Shown: in pieces, positions 14,522 to 23,890 of the stretch
Layout: each line of letters begins with the position of its first letter
Numbering within the stretch: position 1 is the stretch's first letter
DNA from: Vibrio hangzhouensis
GTDB lineage: Bacteria; Pseudomonadota; Gammaproteobacteria; Enterobacterales; Vibrionaceae
Assembly: GCF_900107935.1 (NCBI RefSeq)
Contig: NZ_FNVG01000032.1
Coordinates: 1 to 46,617, forward strand
Reading direction: 5' to 3'
Length of the DNA: 46,617 nucleotides
Notes under the pieces: model-generated
Databases searched by the model: none
The model's input: the letters and a program-made list of their open reading frames with translations, nothing else
What the model was told of the DNA's origin: nothing
Translations under genes and position numbers: made by a program

Positions 14522-15420
14522 CTTCTCGAGAGCAAAGGGAAACGAAGTCGTTTCCCAAATGCATTGATCAGCGCGCCTGCGACGATTAATGTCCCTCCTA
14601 AATATGTCCAAATTGATGGCATTTCTTGGAACAGAACCAATCCAAGAATGATAGAAAAGACAATTTGGATATAGGAGTACGCCGAGGCTTTGCCCGCCGC
14701 TTGAGTCTGCATTGCCTTGGTGAGACCCAGTTGACCAACCTGAGTAAATATCCCGATCAGCACGAGCACACCAGTAAGATAAAGATCCGGCATCACGAAA
14801 TCATTGCTCATGAGGAGAATTGATAGCGGCAAAGCTACCAATGGGAAATAGAAAATGATGACTGAACTGTCTTCTGTTTGACTCAGTTTACGCACTACGA
14901 CGTAGGAGACAGAGCTTCCAAATGCCCCCAGAAGCGCAATACCCACACTAAACAACGGCAATGTGTCTATGCCATGTGAACTGAGTGTTGGTGCAACCAT
15001 AATGTATAGACCGAGCAAGCTAAGCAAAATGCAAATGAGAGTCGAGAACTGGATGCGCTCTCTCAGAAAGACAAACGCCAGTAATGCAGTAAACACTGGA
15101 TGGATATATTGCAGAATCGTTGCCTCGGCTAAGGGTAGCGTAGTTACTGAATAGTAAACGCAGATAAGTGCCATTGTTCCCACAGTACCTCGAACAAGCA
15201 GCAGTTTTTTATTGTTGCCCCAAACGGAAATGCGTTTACGTTTTACATCTAAATAACTGAGAATCAGCGATACCAACGCACGGGCAGCAACGATTTCGAA
15301 TACGGGAATACCATAGGTACTGACGTATTTGACGCAGGCAGACATAAGGGCGAAGCCAAGCGCTGACAGCATCATGTACCTGACACCAGTTGGAATGAGT
15401 GGGTCTAACGTTGTATTCAT
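14518..15420 (-). CDS. EamA/DMT-family transporter
   Basis: A 300-residue inner-membrane protein with ten predicted helices in two EamA repeats. Typical pieces are YMMLSALGFALMSACVKYV, LPLAEATILQYIHPVFTALL, and in the second half AAGKASAYSYIQIVFSIILG followed by GGTLIVAGALIN. The PLAEATILQY stretch is typical of the RhaT/YdcZ-like branch of drug/metabolite transporters. It is a different subgroup from the EamA protein at 5679-6593. The stop codon overlaps that of the second CSS gene on the other strand. The substrate is unknown. Confidence 0.86.
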   Translation of the reverse strand: MNTTLDPLIPTGVRYMMLSALGFALMSACVKYVSTYGIPVFEIVAARALVSLILSYLDVKRKRISVWGNNKKLLLVRGTVGTMALICVYYSVTTLPLAEATILQYIHPVFTALLAFVFLRERIQFSTLICILLSLLGLYIMVAPTLSSHGIDTLPLFSVGIALLGAFGSSVSYVVVRKLSQTEDSSVIIFYFPLVALPLSILLMSNDFVMPDLYLTGVLVLIGIFTQVGQLGLTKAMQTQAAGKASAYSYIQIVFSIILGLVLFQEMPSIWTYLGGTLIVAGALINAFGKRLRFPLLSRS

Positions 15421-15516
15421 TTGAAGCTCTGACTGAAACCGAGAGAGAAATATACCGCCATCGTATTGTCAGGTCATTTCATTCTCTGATGTAATTATGA
15501 ATCACAAATTTGATGT

Positions 15517-16140
15517 TTAGCGCTGTGCCTGTTTTGCTAAAAAGCGGGCTACCGATGCTTTAGGTTGCTTTGATAACTTTTGCATCAGCTCAAAAGTTGG
15601 GTGCTCAATATTATATTGCGATGTGAGAGACTGAACCAGTAGTAACCAAAGTGACGCCGTTACTTCTGCATCTGCAAGAGCACGGTGAAAGACGCCGTCA
15701 TTTTCAATCTGATGATACTTGACCAGGTCACCAAGTTTGTGCGACTTGGTTTCCTGATTAAGTCGTCTTGATACCAGTAAGGAACAGGCAAACTCTCCTT
15801 GGTAATCTCGATCAATGAGCGCCAGTTCGGCATCGAGGAAGCGTTTGTCGAAGGAAGCATTGTGAGCAACCAGATTTGAGCCTGAGATAAATTGCGCAAA
15901 ATCGGTCATGACGTCCTGACAGCTAGGCGCCTCAGCCAACATGGCATTATTAATGCCCGTATACCCCTCAATGAAACCGCTGACGCGAAATCCTGGATTC
16001 ATCAATGATTGAAATCGGTCTACGACAGCACCATCTTCGAGTCTGACAGCACCAATTTCTATGGCTCTGTCTCCTTGGGTCGGAGAGAGTCCGGTAGTTT
16101 CAAAGTCGAGTACGACAACGGAGTTGGCTAGAGTGGACAT
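15517..16140 (-). CDS. DnaQ-like 3'-5' exonuclease (DEDDh family)
   Basis: A 207-residue protein with all three exonuclease motifs: Exo I VVLDFETTG (D12, E14), Exo II AHNASFDKRFL (D98) and Exo III HRALADAEVT (H152, D157). The His in motif III makes it DEDDh, like DnaQ epsilon and RNase T. These enzymes use two metal ions to remove nucleotides from 3' ends. It is shorter than DnaQ and lacks a polymerase-binding tail, so it is probably a separate exonuclease for DNA or RNA. It stands alone between a transporter upstream and an EamA gene downstream on the same strand. Confidence 0.88.
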   Translation of the reverse strand: MSTLANSVVVLDFETTGLSPTQGDRAIEIGAVRLEDGAVVDRFQSLMNPGFRVSGFIEGYTGINNAMLAEAPSCQDVMTDFAQFISGSNLVAHNASFDKRFLDAELALIDRDYQGEFACSLLVSRRLNQETKSHKLGDLVKYHQIENDGVFHRALADAEVTASLWLLLVQSLTSQYNIEHPTFELMQKLSKQPKASVARFLAKQAQR

Positions 16141-16224
16141 CAGTTTTTCTCGTTCTAAACAGCGGGAAGCAAAGCATACCCTGAAGAGGAGAGCAGTGAA
16201 ACTAGCTAGGGGATTAAAAACAAT

Positions 16225-16256
16225 AAAAAAGAGGAATCAATAGATTCCTCTTTTTA
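16225..16256. terminator. Bidirectional terminator after the sodium symporter
   Basis: GAGGAATC (16231-16238) pairs with GATTCCTC (16243-16250), flanked by six A and five T. It lies about 20 bases past the symporter stop and works best for the minus-strand gene. Confidence 0.88.
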
Positions 16257-16276
16257 TGTTAATGATGACTTGCTAG

Positions 16277-17707
16277 TTACAGCTTCTTAGAGAAGATGCC
16301 TGTAAGTGCGATGATTGCGATACCCATCAGCATGATAGGTCCTTTACCGCTGTCGAAGCCACTTGAGATACCTGCGAATGCAACGATTGCTACAGCTACA
16401 GGGATAACAAATTTAACCAGGTTGTACCAAAGACCGAACAGTGGGAATTTCACTTCACCGTCGTTGGTGATCTCTTTCTCAAGTTCTTCACGGCTTAGTC
16501 TCCAACCGGCGAAGATACATACCAACATACCACCTACAGCCAGGAAGATCTTATCTGTCATTAGGTCGAAGATGTCGAACGCGCCAGTATCAAACAGAGT
16601 TGGACCAACACCGCCAAGAGACAGAGAAGCAAACACACATAGTACGGCCATTACAGCGGCTGAAGAAAGTACAGCAGTAGAACGCTTCATGCCTTTTTCG
16701 TCGATTAGGTAAGACACGACAACTTCAAGTAGTGATACAGAAGAAGTTAGTGCTGCAACCGTTAGACCAACGAAGAACAGCAGGGCAAAGACAAGACCAA
16801 CGCCGCCCATTTCAGCGAATAGCTGAGGAACAACAACGAATACCAGACCAGGACCTGCAGCAGGCTCCATACCTAGAGCAAACATTGCAGGGAACATTGC
16901 GATACCAGCAAGGATTGCAACGCCTGTATCCATTGCTGTAACCATACCTGTAGTTTGAACCAGGTTCTCTTTCTTCTTCAGGTAGCTACCGTAAGTGATC
17001 ATACAGCCCATACCCAGACTTAGAGAGAAGAATGCCTGACCAAGAGCCGCAAGCACTACGCCACTGTCTACTTTCGAGAAGTCAGGGCTGAATAGGAACT
17101 CGATACCTGCCATTGCACCCGGTAGAGACAGACCTTTCACTGAAACGATGATTAGAATCAGGAACAGGATTGGCATTAGGATCTTACCGGCTTTTTCGAT
17201 ACCGCCAGAAATACCACGGCTAACGATAACAACGTTCATTAGCAGGTAGATACCCATCCACATAAGAGGCTGAATTGGGTTGGTGATGAAACCACCGAAG
17301 CTATCACCGATGGCTTCAGGGTTACTTAGAAGACCGGTAGATACTTTTTGAACGTACGCCAGAGCCCAACCGCCTACTACTGGGTAGAAACCCATGATAA
17401 GCAGACCACTCAGTACGCCAATGACACCTACGAATGTCCAACGACCGTCTGTCGACTTAAACGCACCTACTGCTGCACGACCGGTCTTACGACCTACGGC
17501 AAATTCAGTCAGCATTACGCTAAAGCCAATAAAGATAACAAATGCAAGATAGATAACGATGAACGCGCCACCGCCGTTTTCACCTGCTGTGTATGGAAAT
17601 TTCCAAATGTTACCAAGACCTACTGCAGAACCTGCAGCTGCCATTACGAAGCCTAGCTTCGAACCCCAATTGTCGCGGGGTGCTGTGTTTGTGTTGCTCG
17701 TTGCCAC
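16277..17707 (-). CDS. Neurotransmitter:sodium symporter family (SNF/SLC6-like) amino-acid transporter
   Basis: A 476-residue membrane protein of the LeuT fold. TM1 holds the family signature WGSKLGFVMAAAGSAVGLGN followed by IWKFPYTAGENGGGAF, which lines the sodium and substrate sites. About 11-12 helices are visible, as in MhsT and Tyt1. It imports amino acids, often hydrophobic or aromatic ones, with Na+. The start is GTG 17707 with GGAG five bases upstream. A TyrR-like palindrome lies 55 bases upstream, hinting at aromatic amino-acid control. An unusually long non-coding stretch (about 770 bases) precedes it. Confidence 0.92.
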   Translation of the reverse strand: MATSNTNTAPRDNWGSKLGFVMAAAGSAVGLGNIWKFPYTAGENGGGAFIVIYLAFVIFIGFSVMLTEFAVGRKTGRAAVGAFKSTDGRWTFVGVIGVLSGLLIMGFYPVVGGWALAYVQKVSTGLLSNPEAIGDSFGGFITNPIQPLMWMGIYLLMNVVIVSRGISGGIEKAGKILMPILFLILIIVSVKGLSLPGAMAGIEFLFSPDFSKVDSGVVLAALGQAFFSLSLGMGCMITYGSYLKKKENLVQTTGMVTAMDTGVAILAGIAMFPAMFALGMEPAAGPGLVFVVVPQLFAEMGGVGLVFALLFFVGLTVAALTSSVSLLEVVVSYLIDEKGMKRSTAVLSSAAVMAVLCVFASLSLGGVGPTLFDTGAFDIFDLMTDKIFLAVGGMLVCIFAGWRLSREELEKEITNDGEVKFPLFGLWYNLVKFVIPVAVAIVAFAGISSGFDSGKGPIMLMGIAIIALTGIFSKKL

Positions 17708-18443
17708 GATAACTCCAATAATCTGTTGTGTTTGTCCGTAACTTTGGCGCCGAAAAGTTGGTGTATTTATTTTTATACACTTTCTAAAGTTTTTAGAGGC
17801 GCTCTAACAGTGACAAGTAAACCAGTTTATGGTTGGAGTTGGAAGTCTAAAAAGTGTTTTTTTCTAACATTTGTCATCAAATTGTTGTCAACTGCTGATT
17901 TTTTAGACGTTTCTTGGTTTATTTTCTGGTTTTTCTTGACGTGCTGGTGCCAATTGCTGTGCTAGATTAATCACTCTATTGCATAATGTAGGCGATAATT
18001 CTGAAGTTGTCGATATAATTAGCATCTATTGGCGTAAGTATCCATTTTTGCCTTGCGAATATATTTGGCCAATGTCAGGCCCTCAAACGCTACATAACGG
18101 ACGAAAATAAGAAACTTTTTGTGAGAAAACATCGAATATGGAGTAAGTTTAGTGCAAAAATAGCCTTGTCAATATAAGGGTTAACTCGGGCTTGCTAAGG
18201 TGCTGTACACTAGAGTTGTCAGCGTGGGTGGGTTAATAAATGGCCTTTTCTCGACAATCCAGATGATTGTAGCGCTTAGAGTGAATTAGACTAGTGGATT
18301 GGTTTGAGTGAGAGGTTCGGTTGGCATAGTGCAGCACCAAGTACGGTTTGCCACCTGGCTAGGTTCAGATTTGTGGTGTAATGAAGTCACATGACGTGAA
18401 CGATTATTTATAGCATGAGAGTGTACCAACTGTGCTTAATTGA
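17708..18443 (-). other. Long intergenic region upstream of the sodium symporter
   Basis: I see no convincing gene in these 736 bases; a 79-codon plus-strand frame starting at 17726 is low complexity and has no ribosome site. The region should hold the symporter promoter and leader. A TyrR-like dyad is at 17762-17779, TAAAC-CA-GTTTA is at 17818-17829, and a TTGACG (17936-17941) could be a plus-strand -35 box without a well-spaced -10. I could not match it to a glycine or other riboswitch. Confidence 0.4.
17762..17779. promoter_or_regulatory. TyrR-box-like dyad
   Basis: TGTATTTATTTTTATACA fits the TyrR layout TGTAAA-N6-TTTACA at 9 of 12 fixed positions and has the key outer G and C. It lies about 55 bases before the symporter start. 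It could equally be an AT-rich hairpin. Confidence 0.35.
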
Positions 18444-18468
18444 GAAAAAGGGCGCTTGATGCGCCCTT
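18444..18468 (-). terminator. Terminator after the chemoreceptor gene
   Basis: On the minus strand AAGGGCGC, loop ATCAA and GCGCCCTT form an 8-pair stem, followed by a T run. It starts seven bases past the chemoreceptor stop. Confidence 0.9.
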
Positions 18469-18474
18469 GATTAA

Positions 18475-20346
18475 TTACACCTTGAAGCGATTCAGGATGG
18501 TTTCTTGCTGATGGACATTGCTCGACTGTTCAGTCATTGCGGAGCTTGCACCGTTTGCCGCATCGGCAACCTGCTCACTCAAATCCTTAATTTTAATGGT
18601 ATTCGCATTGATTTCCTCTGCTACCAGGCTTTGTTCTTCGGCTGCCGCTGCGATCTGCATGTTCATGTCTGAGATTTGCGTTATGGATTGACGAATACGC
18701 TCCAGTGCGTTGTTCGCACTTTGAGCGCGTTCGACTGCCAGACTGGCATTTTCTTTACTCTGTGTCATAGCATGAGACACTGAATGAGCGCCCGACTGAA
18801 GTTGCTCAATCATATTACGAATTTCTGTTGTTGATTCTTGAGTTCGTTGTGCAAGGGTTCGTACTTCATCCGCGACAACTGCGAAACCACGGCCAGACTC
18901 ACCAGCACGAGCAGCCTCAATAGCAGCATTTAGAGCTAGTAGGTTTGTTTGATCGGCAATATCGTTAATCACTTTTAGAATTGTTTCGATATTGTCTGTA
19001 GCTGTTTCAAGACCCTGGACTTCAATCACGGCGTCCTCGATGGACTGGGAAAGGTTTGTAATGGCACTGGTGGTATCTAGAACCACTTCTGAACCTTCTT
19101 GTGTAGCATTGTCTGCTGCCTGAGCAGCGCTTGCTGCACCTTGAGCATTGTTCGCTACTTCTGAAGATGTGCTGGCCATTTCATTCATGGCGGTTGCGAG
19201 TTGCTCTAGTTCTTGTAACTGAGTACTCATAGCTCCAGCAGATTGCTTCGCCCCCTGTGTTGTTTGTTGAGTAAGAGAGAGAATCTTAGTCGAAATCTCC
19301 TTTGACTCGATGATTTGCTGTTGCAGGTTGGAGGTAAAGGTATTGAATCCTTTTGCTAACTCTGCGAACTCTTCGTCTGTATTGGTTTCCAAACGATGCG
19401 TCAGGTCGCCATCACCGTTGGCAACGTCCTGAATGGCTGCATTGAGGTCATTGAGAGGACGCATTAGCACGCGAATCAATACGGTGAGAGCGAACACACT
19501 GACGATGAGGCCCGCTAAGGTAAAGAAGAGAGACTGATTACGCAGTTCGCCAATCGCAGAGAAGGCGATGTCTTTGTCGATGATGGCACCTACGTACCAG
19601 TTCTCTTTTGGAACCTGAATCAAGTTAACCTGATAGTCTTTGCCGTTTATTTGCAGTTGCTGCACACCGGCCGATAATTGGATTCCGGGTGCGAACTTTG
19701 TAACGGCCTGACCGTTCAAGCTACTGTCCGGGTGGGCAATGGTCATTCCTTGGTCCGTAACCACAAACAAGTAACCAGCGTTGAATAGATTCGTCTGGTT
19801 AACCAGATCTGCCAGGGTATTGAGGGTCACATCAAAGACCACACTGCCGAGAAAACGGCCGCTCTCGTCATTAATTGGCGAGCCCAAAGATATAATGACG
19901 CTCTTTGTTGAAGAGTCGACGTAAGGGTCGGTAATGATCGTACTTCCCGAAGACTTGGCCTCCTGATACCAGGGGCGAGAACGTGAGTCGTATGAGGCAT
20001 CAGGTACCCAACCGTCATTGCTGACTAAAGAGCCATCCTTCTCATAACCGACACCTACTGCTTGAAAGCTGTTTTTAAGAGTAGGCGTGGTAATGACATC
20101 CACGATATATTGATTATTTGAGGGGTCAATCTCAATAGATTCGGTGACAGCGCTGGCAAGATCACGCTTGGAGTTTAAGTCGTAATTGATGGTGTTCTTA
20201 ACCCCAGTGATGAGTTCATGGATACTGGCATCAATGTGGTTTTGAAGCTCACTGCGAACGGTAACTAGTTGGGTGATACCCAGTGTTGAGACGGTCACTA
20301 GCAACAAAGCTGCTGATGCCGAGACGATTTTGTGACTAAATTTCAT
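18475..20346 (-). CDS. Methyl-accepting chemotaxis protein with dCache amino-acid sensor domain
   Basis: A 623-residue chemoreceptor: TM1 (about 8-30), periplasmic double Cache domain (about 31-275), TM2 (about 280-300), HAMP, then a cytoplasmic signalling domain. The hairpin tip is DQTNLLALNAAIEAARAGES followed by GRGFAVVADEVRTLAQRTQ. The Cache domain carries Y119, R124, W126, Y127 (in YDSRSRPWY) and D172, the residue pattern known for amino-acid-binding dCache_1AA domains such as PctA. It should report amino acids to CheA/CheW. No C-terminal CheR-binding pentapeptide is present. A FliA promoter lies upstream, so it belongs to the flagellar regulon. Confidence 0.92.
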   Translation of the reverse strand: MKFSHKIVSASAALLLVTVSTLGITQLVTVRSELQNHIDASIHELITGVKNTINYDLNSKRDLASAVTESIEIDPSNNQYIVDVITTPTLKNSFQAVGVGYEKDGSLVSNDGWVPDASYDSRSRPWYQEAKSSGSTIITDPYVDSSTKSVIISLGSPINDESGRFLGSVVFDVTLNTLADLVNQTNLFNAGYLFVVTDQGMTIAHPDSSLNGQAVTKFAPGIQLSAGVQQLQINGKDYQVNLIQVPKENWYVGAIIDKDIAFSAIGELRNQSLFFTLAGLIVSVFALTVLIRVLMRPLNDLNAAIQDVANGDGDLTHRLETNTDEEFAELAKGFNTFTSNLQQQIIESKEISTKILSLTQQTTQGAKQSAGAMSTQLQELEQLATAMNEMASTSSEVANNAQGAASAAQAADNATQEGSEVVLDTTSAITNLSQSIEDAVIEVQGLETATDNIETILKVINDIADQTNLLALNAAIEAARAGESGRGFAVVADEVRTLAQRTQESTTEIRNMIEQLQSGAHSVSHAMTQSKENASLAVERAQSANNALERIRQSITQISDMNMQIAAAAEEQSLVAEEINANTIKIKDLSEQVADAANGASSAMTEQSSNVHQQETILNRFKV

Positions 20347-20459
20347 ACTACATCCTAGATTGGCTGAGGCCTCAGGCCGATAGGGCTAGCCAGTACTGCT
20401 TTGAATATTATCGTTATTTCTTAAGCTAATAAGAACAGTGTCTTGTATAACTAGTGTTA

Positions 20460-20486
20460 TTATCGGAAGCAACACGGATTTCTTTA
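20460..20486 (-). promoter_or_regulatory. Sigma-28 (FliA) promoter for the chemoreceptor gene
   Basis: On the minus strand TAAA (20486-20483), a 15-base spacer and TCCGATAA (20467-20460) match the FliA consensus TAAA-N15-GCCGATAA at 11 of 12 positions with exact spacing. The start of transcription would be about 100 bases before the ATG. The rest of the gap 20347-20661 shows nothing I can name. Confidence 0.85.
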
Positions 20487-20661
20487 GCAGTTATATCGTT
20501 GAAGGCGACTGGTCTGCCCTCTGGCATAAATGATTGGTTTAGTTAGCGTAGGCTTTATGAATGGATAGCGTTGAAAAGGTGGTGTGTTCAATGCGTAAGT
20601 GACATTTTTACATTAACAAAATTCAAAATGGATTCGGACGGAACATCAAAAAGGAATGGTA

Positions 20662-21372
20662 ATGAAAACAATAGGTCTCTTGGGCGGTATGAGTTGGGAG
20701 TCGACAGCGAATTATTATAAAGCCATTAATGAGGGCGTGAAAAGGCAACTCGGAGGGTTTCATTCGGCAAAGATTGCCCTAGTAAGCGTGGATTTTGCTG
20801 AAATTGAAAAGTATCAGAGCTTAGGGCACTGGGACAAAGCAGCGGAATGTCTTGTCATGGCGTCCAATGCCGTAGAGGCGGCCGGTGCAGATTGTCTGTT
20901 GATTTGTACAAATACCATGCACAAAGTCGCCGATGATATAGAACGATCACTTTCCATTCCTCTTATCCATATTGCCGATGCTACAGCTGAAACTCTAAAG
21001 CAAAATGGCGTATCCAAAGTAGGGCTGCTTGGCACTGCTTTTACCATGGAACAAGGCTTTTATAAGGATAGGTTAACAGAAAAGCATAATATCGATGTTG
21101 TTGTGCCTGAACCAGCACAACGAAAGTTGGTTCACGACGTGATTTATAAGGAATTAGTCAACGGTGTGGTTGAAGACGCGTCCAGAGAAGCGTACCTGGC
21201 CACGATCGATGACCTTAGTCGCAACGGTGCTCAGGCAGTCATTCTCGGGTGCACGGAGATAGCGATGCTGGTTCAACAAACGGATACCAAGATTCCACTG
21301 TATGACACTACTCAAATTCATAGTGATGCTGCGGTTTGTTTTGCACTCAAGACACCGGAGAGCGCGGAATAG
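20662..21372 (+). CDS. Aspartate/glutamate racemase family protein
   Basis: A 236-residue cytoplasmic enzyme starting MKTIGLLGGMSWESTANYYK, the typical opening of the YgeA/RacX group. The two catalytic Cys sit in ICTNTMHK (C82) and ILGCTEIAML (C197), so cofactor-independent racemisation of an amino acid is expected. An ATG two codons upstream (20656) directly abuts AAGGA, so the ATG at 20662 is the better start. It is divergent from the amino-acid chemoreceptor. The actual substrate may be Asp, Glu or another amino acid. Confidence 0.9.
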   Translation: MKTIGLLGGMSWESTANYYKAINEGVKRQLGGFHSAKIALVSVDFAEIEKYQSLGHWDKAAECLVMASNAVEAAGADCLLICTNTMHKVADDIERSLSIPLIHIADATAETLKQNGVSKVGLLGTAFTMEQGFYKDRLTEKHNIDVVVPEPAQRKLVHDVIYKELVNGVVEDASREAYLATIDDLSRNGAQAVILGCTEIAMLVQQTDTKIPLYDTTQIHSDAAVCFALKTPESAE

Positions 21373-21529
21373 CGATATGTCATCAGCACAATGAGTACAC
21401 TCACATTTTGGGCTATTGATTGCATATATTTTTGCGACTTCGGTCTCGGTTTATTACTTTTTGCTAAAATAGCGTACTTCGGGATCCTATAACTATTATT
21501 GGGCGTTTCTGTTTATCTAAGAGGTATCT

Positions 21530-22930
21530 GTGCGTGTTCATAAGTTATTGCCTTTATTATTAATATTTGTAATTTGGTCTGGTTGCTCAACCGCGATGCA
21601 ACCGGACAACTCAACGCTGGTAATATCAAACTCCAAAGCGTGGGCACCTTATTCCTATCTGGATCAAAACAATGAACCTGCCGGGGTGCTGGTTGATTTA
21701 TGGCGAGCTTATGGTGAAGCCAATAATGTCGATATTCAGTTCCTTCTGGTTGACTGGCAAGAGTCTATTGACGCTGTGAAAGAGGGCAATGCGGATGCCC
21801 ATGGGGGACTGATGTGGTCGAGTGACCGCTCTCAATATTTCGATTTTGGCACTGAACTGTTCGAAATCGATACTCAACTCTATCTTCATGAGACTCTTCG
21901 GGCATTAGGGGGAGAGGCGGTGTTAATGGGGGGATACGACTATGAGATTGGTGTGGTTCAGGGTGGATATGAAATGGAGTTTTTGCAGCGCAACTACCCT
22001 AGCGCCAAAATCGTCTCTTATGAAAATAATCAACGGTTGCTCGAGGCAGCGCTTTCCGGGCGAGTAAGTGCTTTTGTCACCGACTTGCATGTAGCAAACT
22101 ATTATCTGTATAACTTTGGTCAGATGAACCCTTTTTATGCAGCAGAGCATCTGTATTCTGGAGCACTTTACTTCGCGGTGCCAAAAGCCAACAACCGGCT
22201 CTTAGAGGCATTGATTCCGGGATTCAATAATGTCACATCAGATGTGCGTCAACGGATTTTAAGCCGTTGGGTGCATATAGCTACGATATATCCGAGGTAT
22301 ATCGTTCCCTATACTCTGCTTGTGCTGACCGCTTTTGCTATTGTCTATTATGCAACGTGTGCCCATTCTGCGAGAGCAAAACGAGTTTTGGCTAATAGAG
22401 CTGTTAACAGTTCACCACTGCCATTGGATAAGGATGCCTTGACGGGACTGAGAAATGGCCGTTTCTTCCATCGGTATTTGGATCAGGTGAAGCACAATGA
22501 CACCAGTTTGAGCATTATCGTCGTCGATATTGATAATTTAATGCTGATCAACACAGTACATGGGTATCTCAAAGGGGACTTGGTTATAGAGTCTATAGCC
22601 AGTGACATACGAGACCAAATTGCGGAAAACTGCATCTTTGCCCGAATCGGTGGAGGAACGTTTGCTCTGGCTTATGTTGATTGCGATCTTGAGTTTTCCT
22701 ATCGGTTATCAGAGCGGTTGTGTCGTTCTGTGAGCGCGCTGTCAATTACCGGATTAGAGTTATTGTCTCTTTCTGTCAGTATCGGATGCGCGGTGTATGA
22801 AGATGCGCGTGATTTCAAATCACTGTCAGAGGCCGATAAACTCATGTATGCTGCAAAAAGAAAGGGTAAAAATCGAGCGGTAGTCCAGTTATTACCCTCT
22901 AGCACTCAAGTTTTTTCTCGAGCTAATTAG
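21530..22930 (+). CDS. Membrane receptor: periplasmic solute-binding domain plus degenerate GGDEF domain
   Basis: A 466-residue protein starting at GTG 21530 with AGAGG five bases upstream. A signal or lipoprotein-like N-terminus (C19) leads to a family-3 solute-binding domain (about 25-250: LVISNSKAWAPYSYLDQNNE, then GVLVDLWRAYGEANN). A membrane helix (258-277) and a C-terminal GGDEF-type domain (about 300-455, DALTGLRNGRFFHRY) follow. The catalytic signature is RIGGGTF instead of RxGGDEF (D and E replaced at 376-377), so diguanylate cyclase activity is unlikely. It could bind GTP or c-di-GMP, or act through a partner. LysR follows 24 bases downstream. Confidence 0.87.
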   Translation: MRVHKLLPLLLIFVIWSGCSTAMQPDNSTLVISNSKAWAPYSYLDQNNEPAGVLVDLWRAYGEANNVDIQFLLVDWQESIDAVKEGNADAHGGLMWSSDRSQYFDFGTELFEIDTQLYLHETLRALGGEAVLMGGYDYEIGVVQGGYEMEFLQRNYPSAKIVSYENNQRLLEAALSGRVSAFVTDLHVANYYLYNFGQMNPFYAAEHLYSGALYFAVPKANNRLLEALIPGFNNVTSDVRQRILSRWVHIATIYPRYIVPYTLLVLTAFAIVYYATCAHSARAKRVLANRAVNSSPLPLDKDALTGLRNGRFFHRYLDQVKHNDTSLSIIVVDIDNLMLINTVHGYLKGDLVIESIASDIRDQIAENCIFARIGGGTFALAYVDCDLEFSYRLSERLCRSVSALSITGLELLSLSVSIGCAVYEDARDFKSLSEADKLMYAAKRKGKNRAVVQLLPSSTQVFSRAN

Positions 22931-22954
22931 CGCTCAGAGAGAAGCTAACCACAA

Positions 22955-23884
22955 GTGACAATGCAGGTCATGACTCAGAAAATTAATCTCAATCTTCTTT
23001 ATACGCTGGAAGTTCTTCTTACTGAGCGACATGTTAGCCGTGCGGCTGAACGACTGAATCTAACGCAATCTGCGGTAAGCCGGCAACTGAGCCAACTACG
23101 CGAAATCTACAATGACCCACTATTGGTCAGAAGTGGCAATCACTATTTACTCACACCGCGTGCGGAACAGATCAATGGGGAGTTGGAAAGGGTACTGAAG
23201 GAAATTACTCAGGTACTTGGAGAGTCACACTTTGATCCTATGGCTTATGCGAAGACAGTTACCTTCTCGTCTTCAGATTATGTGGCGCAGTATATTTTCC
23301 CTGAAATTGTAGCGCACTTATCAAAGCTTGCGCCTGCTATGACCTTCGCTTATCGCTTGTGGGAGCCAGAAAACCTGACACATCTCGGAGAGATAGACGT
23401 ACAGCTTTCCTCCACTATGCTTCCGGAGGCTCCAAAGTCACTGAGCTCTCTGCAGATAGGAGAGGACAGGCCCGTTATTGTGATGCGTCGTCGTCATCCT
23501 TTAGCCAAACATTCGATTTTAAATGAACAGGATCTTGAAACGTTTTCTCATATTCGAATTTCGGGCGGCGGGGATAAAGACAGTTTCTTGAAGCAAAGTA
23601 TGAAGGAGAGAGGACTGGAGCGCAGGATTTTAGCTTCGACCCCTTTCTTTTCTTCGGCATTTGCACTGCTCAATCAAAATGATGCACTGCTGACGTTACC
23701 GCTTCATATCGCCATTAACCTTAAAGATAAATTGGGCCTGCATGTTTCGGAGTTTCCCTTTTCGGTGCCAAGTTACAAGTATTGGCTTATCTGGCATCCC
23801 AAATATGATCGTGATCCCGCACATATTTGGCTCAGAGAGCATGTTCATTCGATTATGCGTACTTCTATGTACTCAGTTCACTGA
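22955..23884 (+). CDS. LysR-family transcriptional regulator
   Basis: A 309-residue regulator with the N-terminal winged helix NLLYTLEVLLTERHVSRAAE, then RLNLTQSAVSRQLSQLREIY, and a C-terminal periplasmic-binding-like effector domain. Possible starts are GTG 22955, ATG 22961 and ATG 22970; none has a strong ribosome site. The LysE-type exporter gene follows on the same strand after 97 bases, with a LysR-type dyad in between, so the exporter is the likely target. Confidence 0.9.
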   Translation: MTMQVMTQKINLNLLYTLEVLLTERHVSRAAERLNLTQSAVSRQLSQLREIYNDPLLVRSGNHYLLTPRAEQINGELERVLKEITQVLGESHFDPMAYAKTVTFSSSDYVAQYIFPEIVAHLSKLAPAMTFAYRLWEPENLTHLGEIDVQLSSTMLPEAPKSLSSLQIGEDRPVIVMRRRHPLAKHSILNEQDLETFSHIRISGGGDKDSFLKQSMKERGLERRILASTPFFSSAFALLNQNDALLTLPLHIAINLKDKLGLHVSEFPFSVPSYKYWLIWHPKYDRDPAHIWLREHVHSIMRTSMYSVH

Positions 23885-23890
23885 ACAGTT

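Noticed and set aside
17726..17965. 79-codon plus-strand frame upstream of the sodium symporter
   Set aside because: It is Phe/Leu/Trp-rich low-complexity translation of AT-rich DNA with no ribosome site.
20347..20459. A gene or riboswitch in the chemoreceptor leader
   Set aside because: No frame or paired structure stands out; it is explained as the 5' leader after the FliA promoter.
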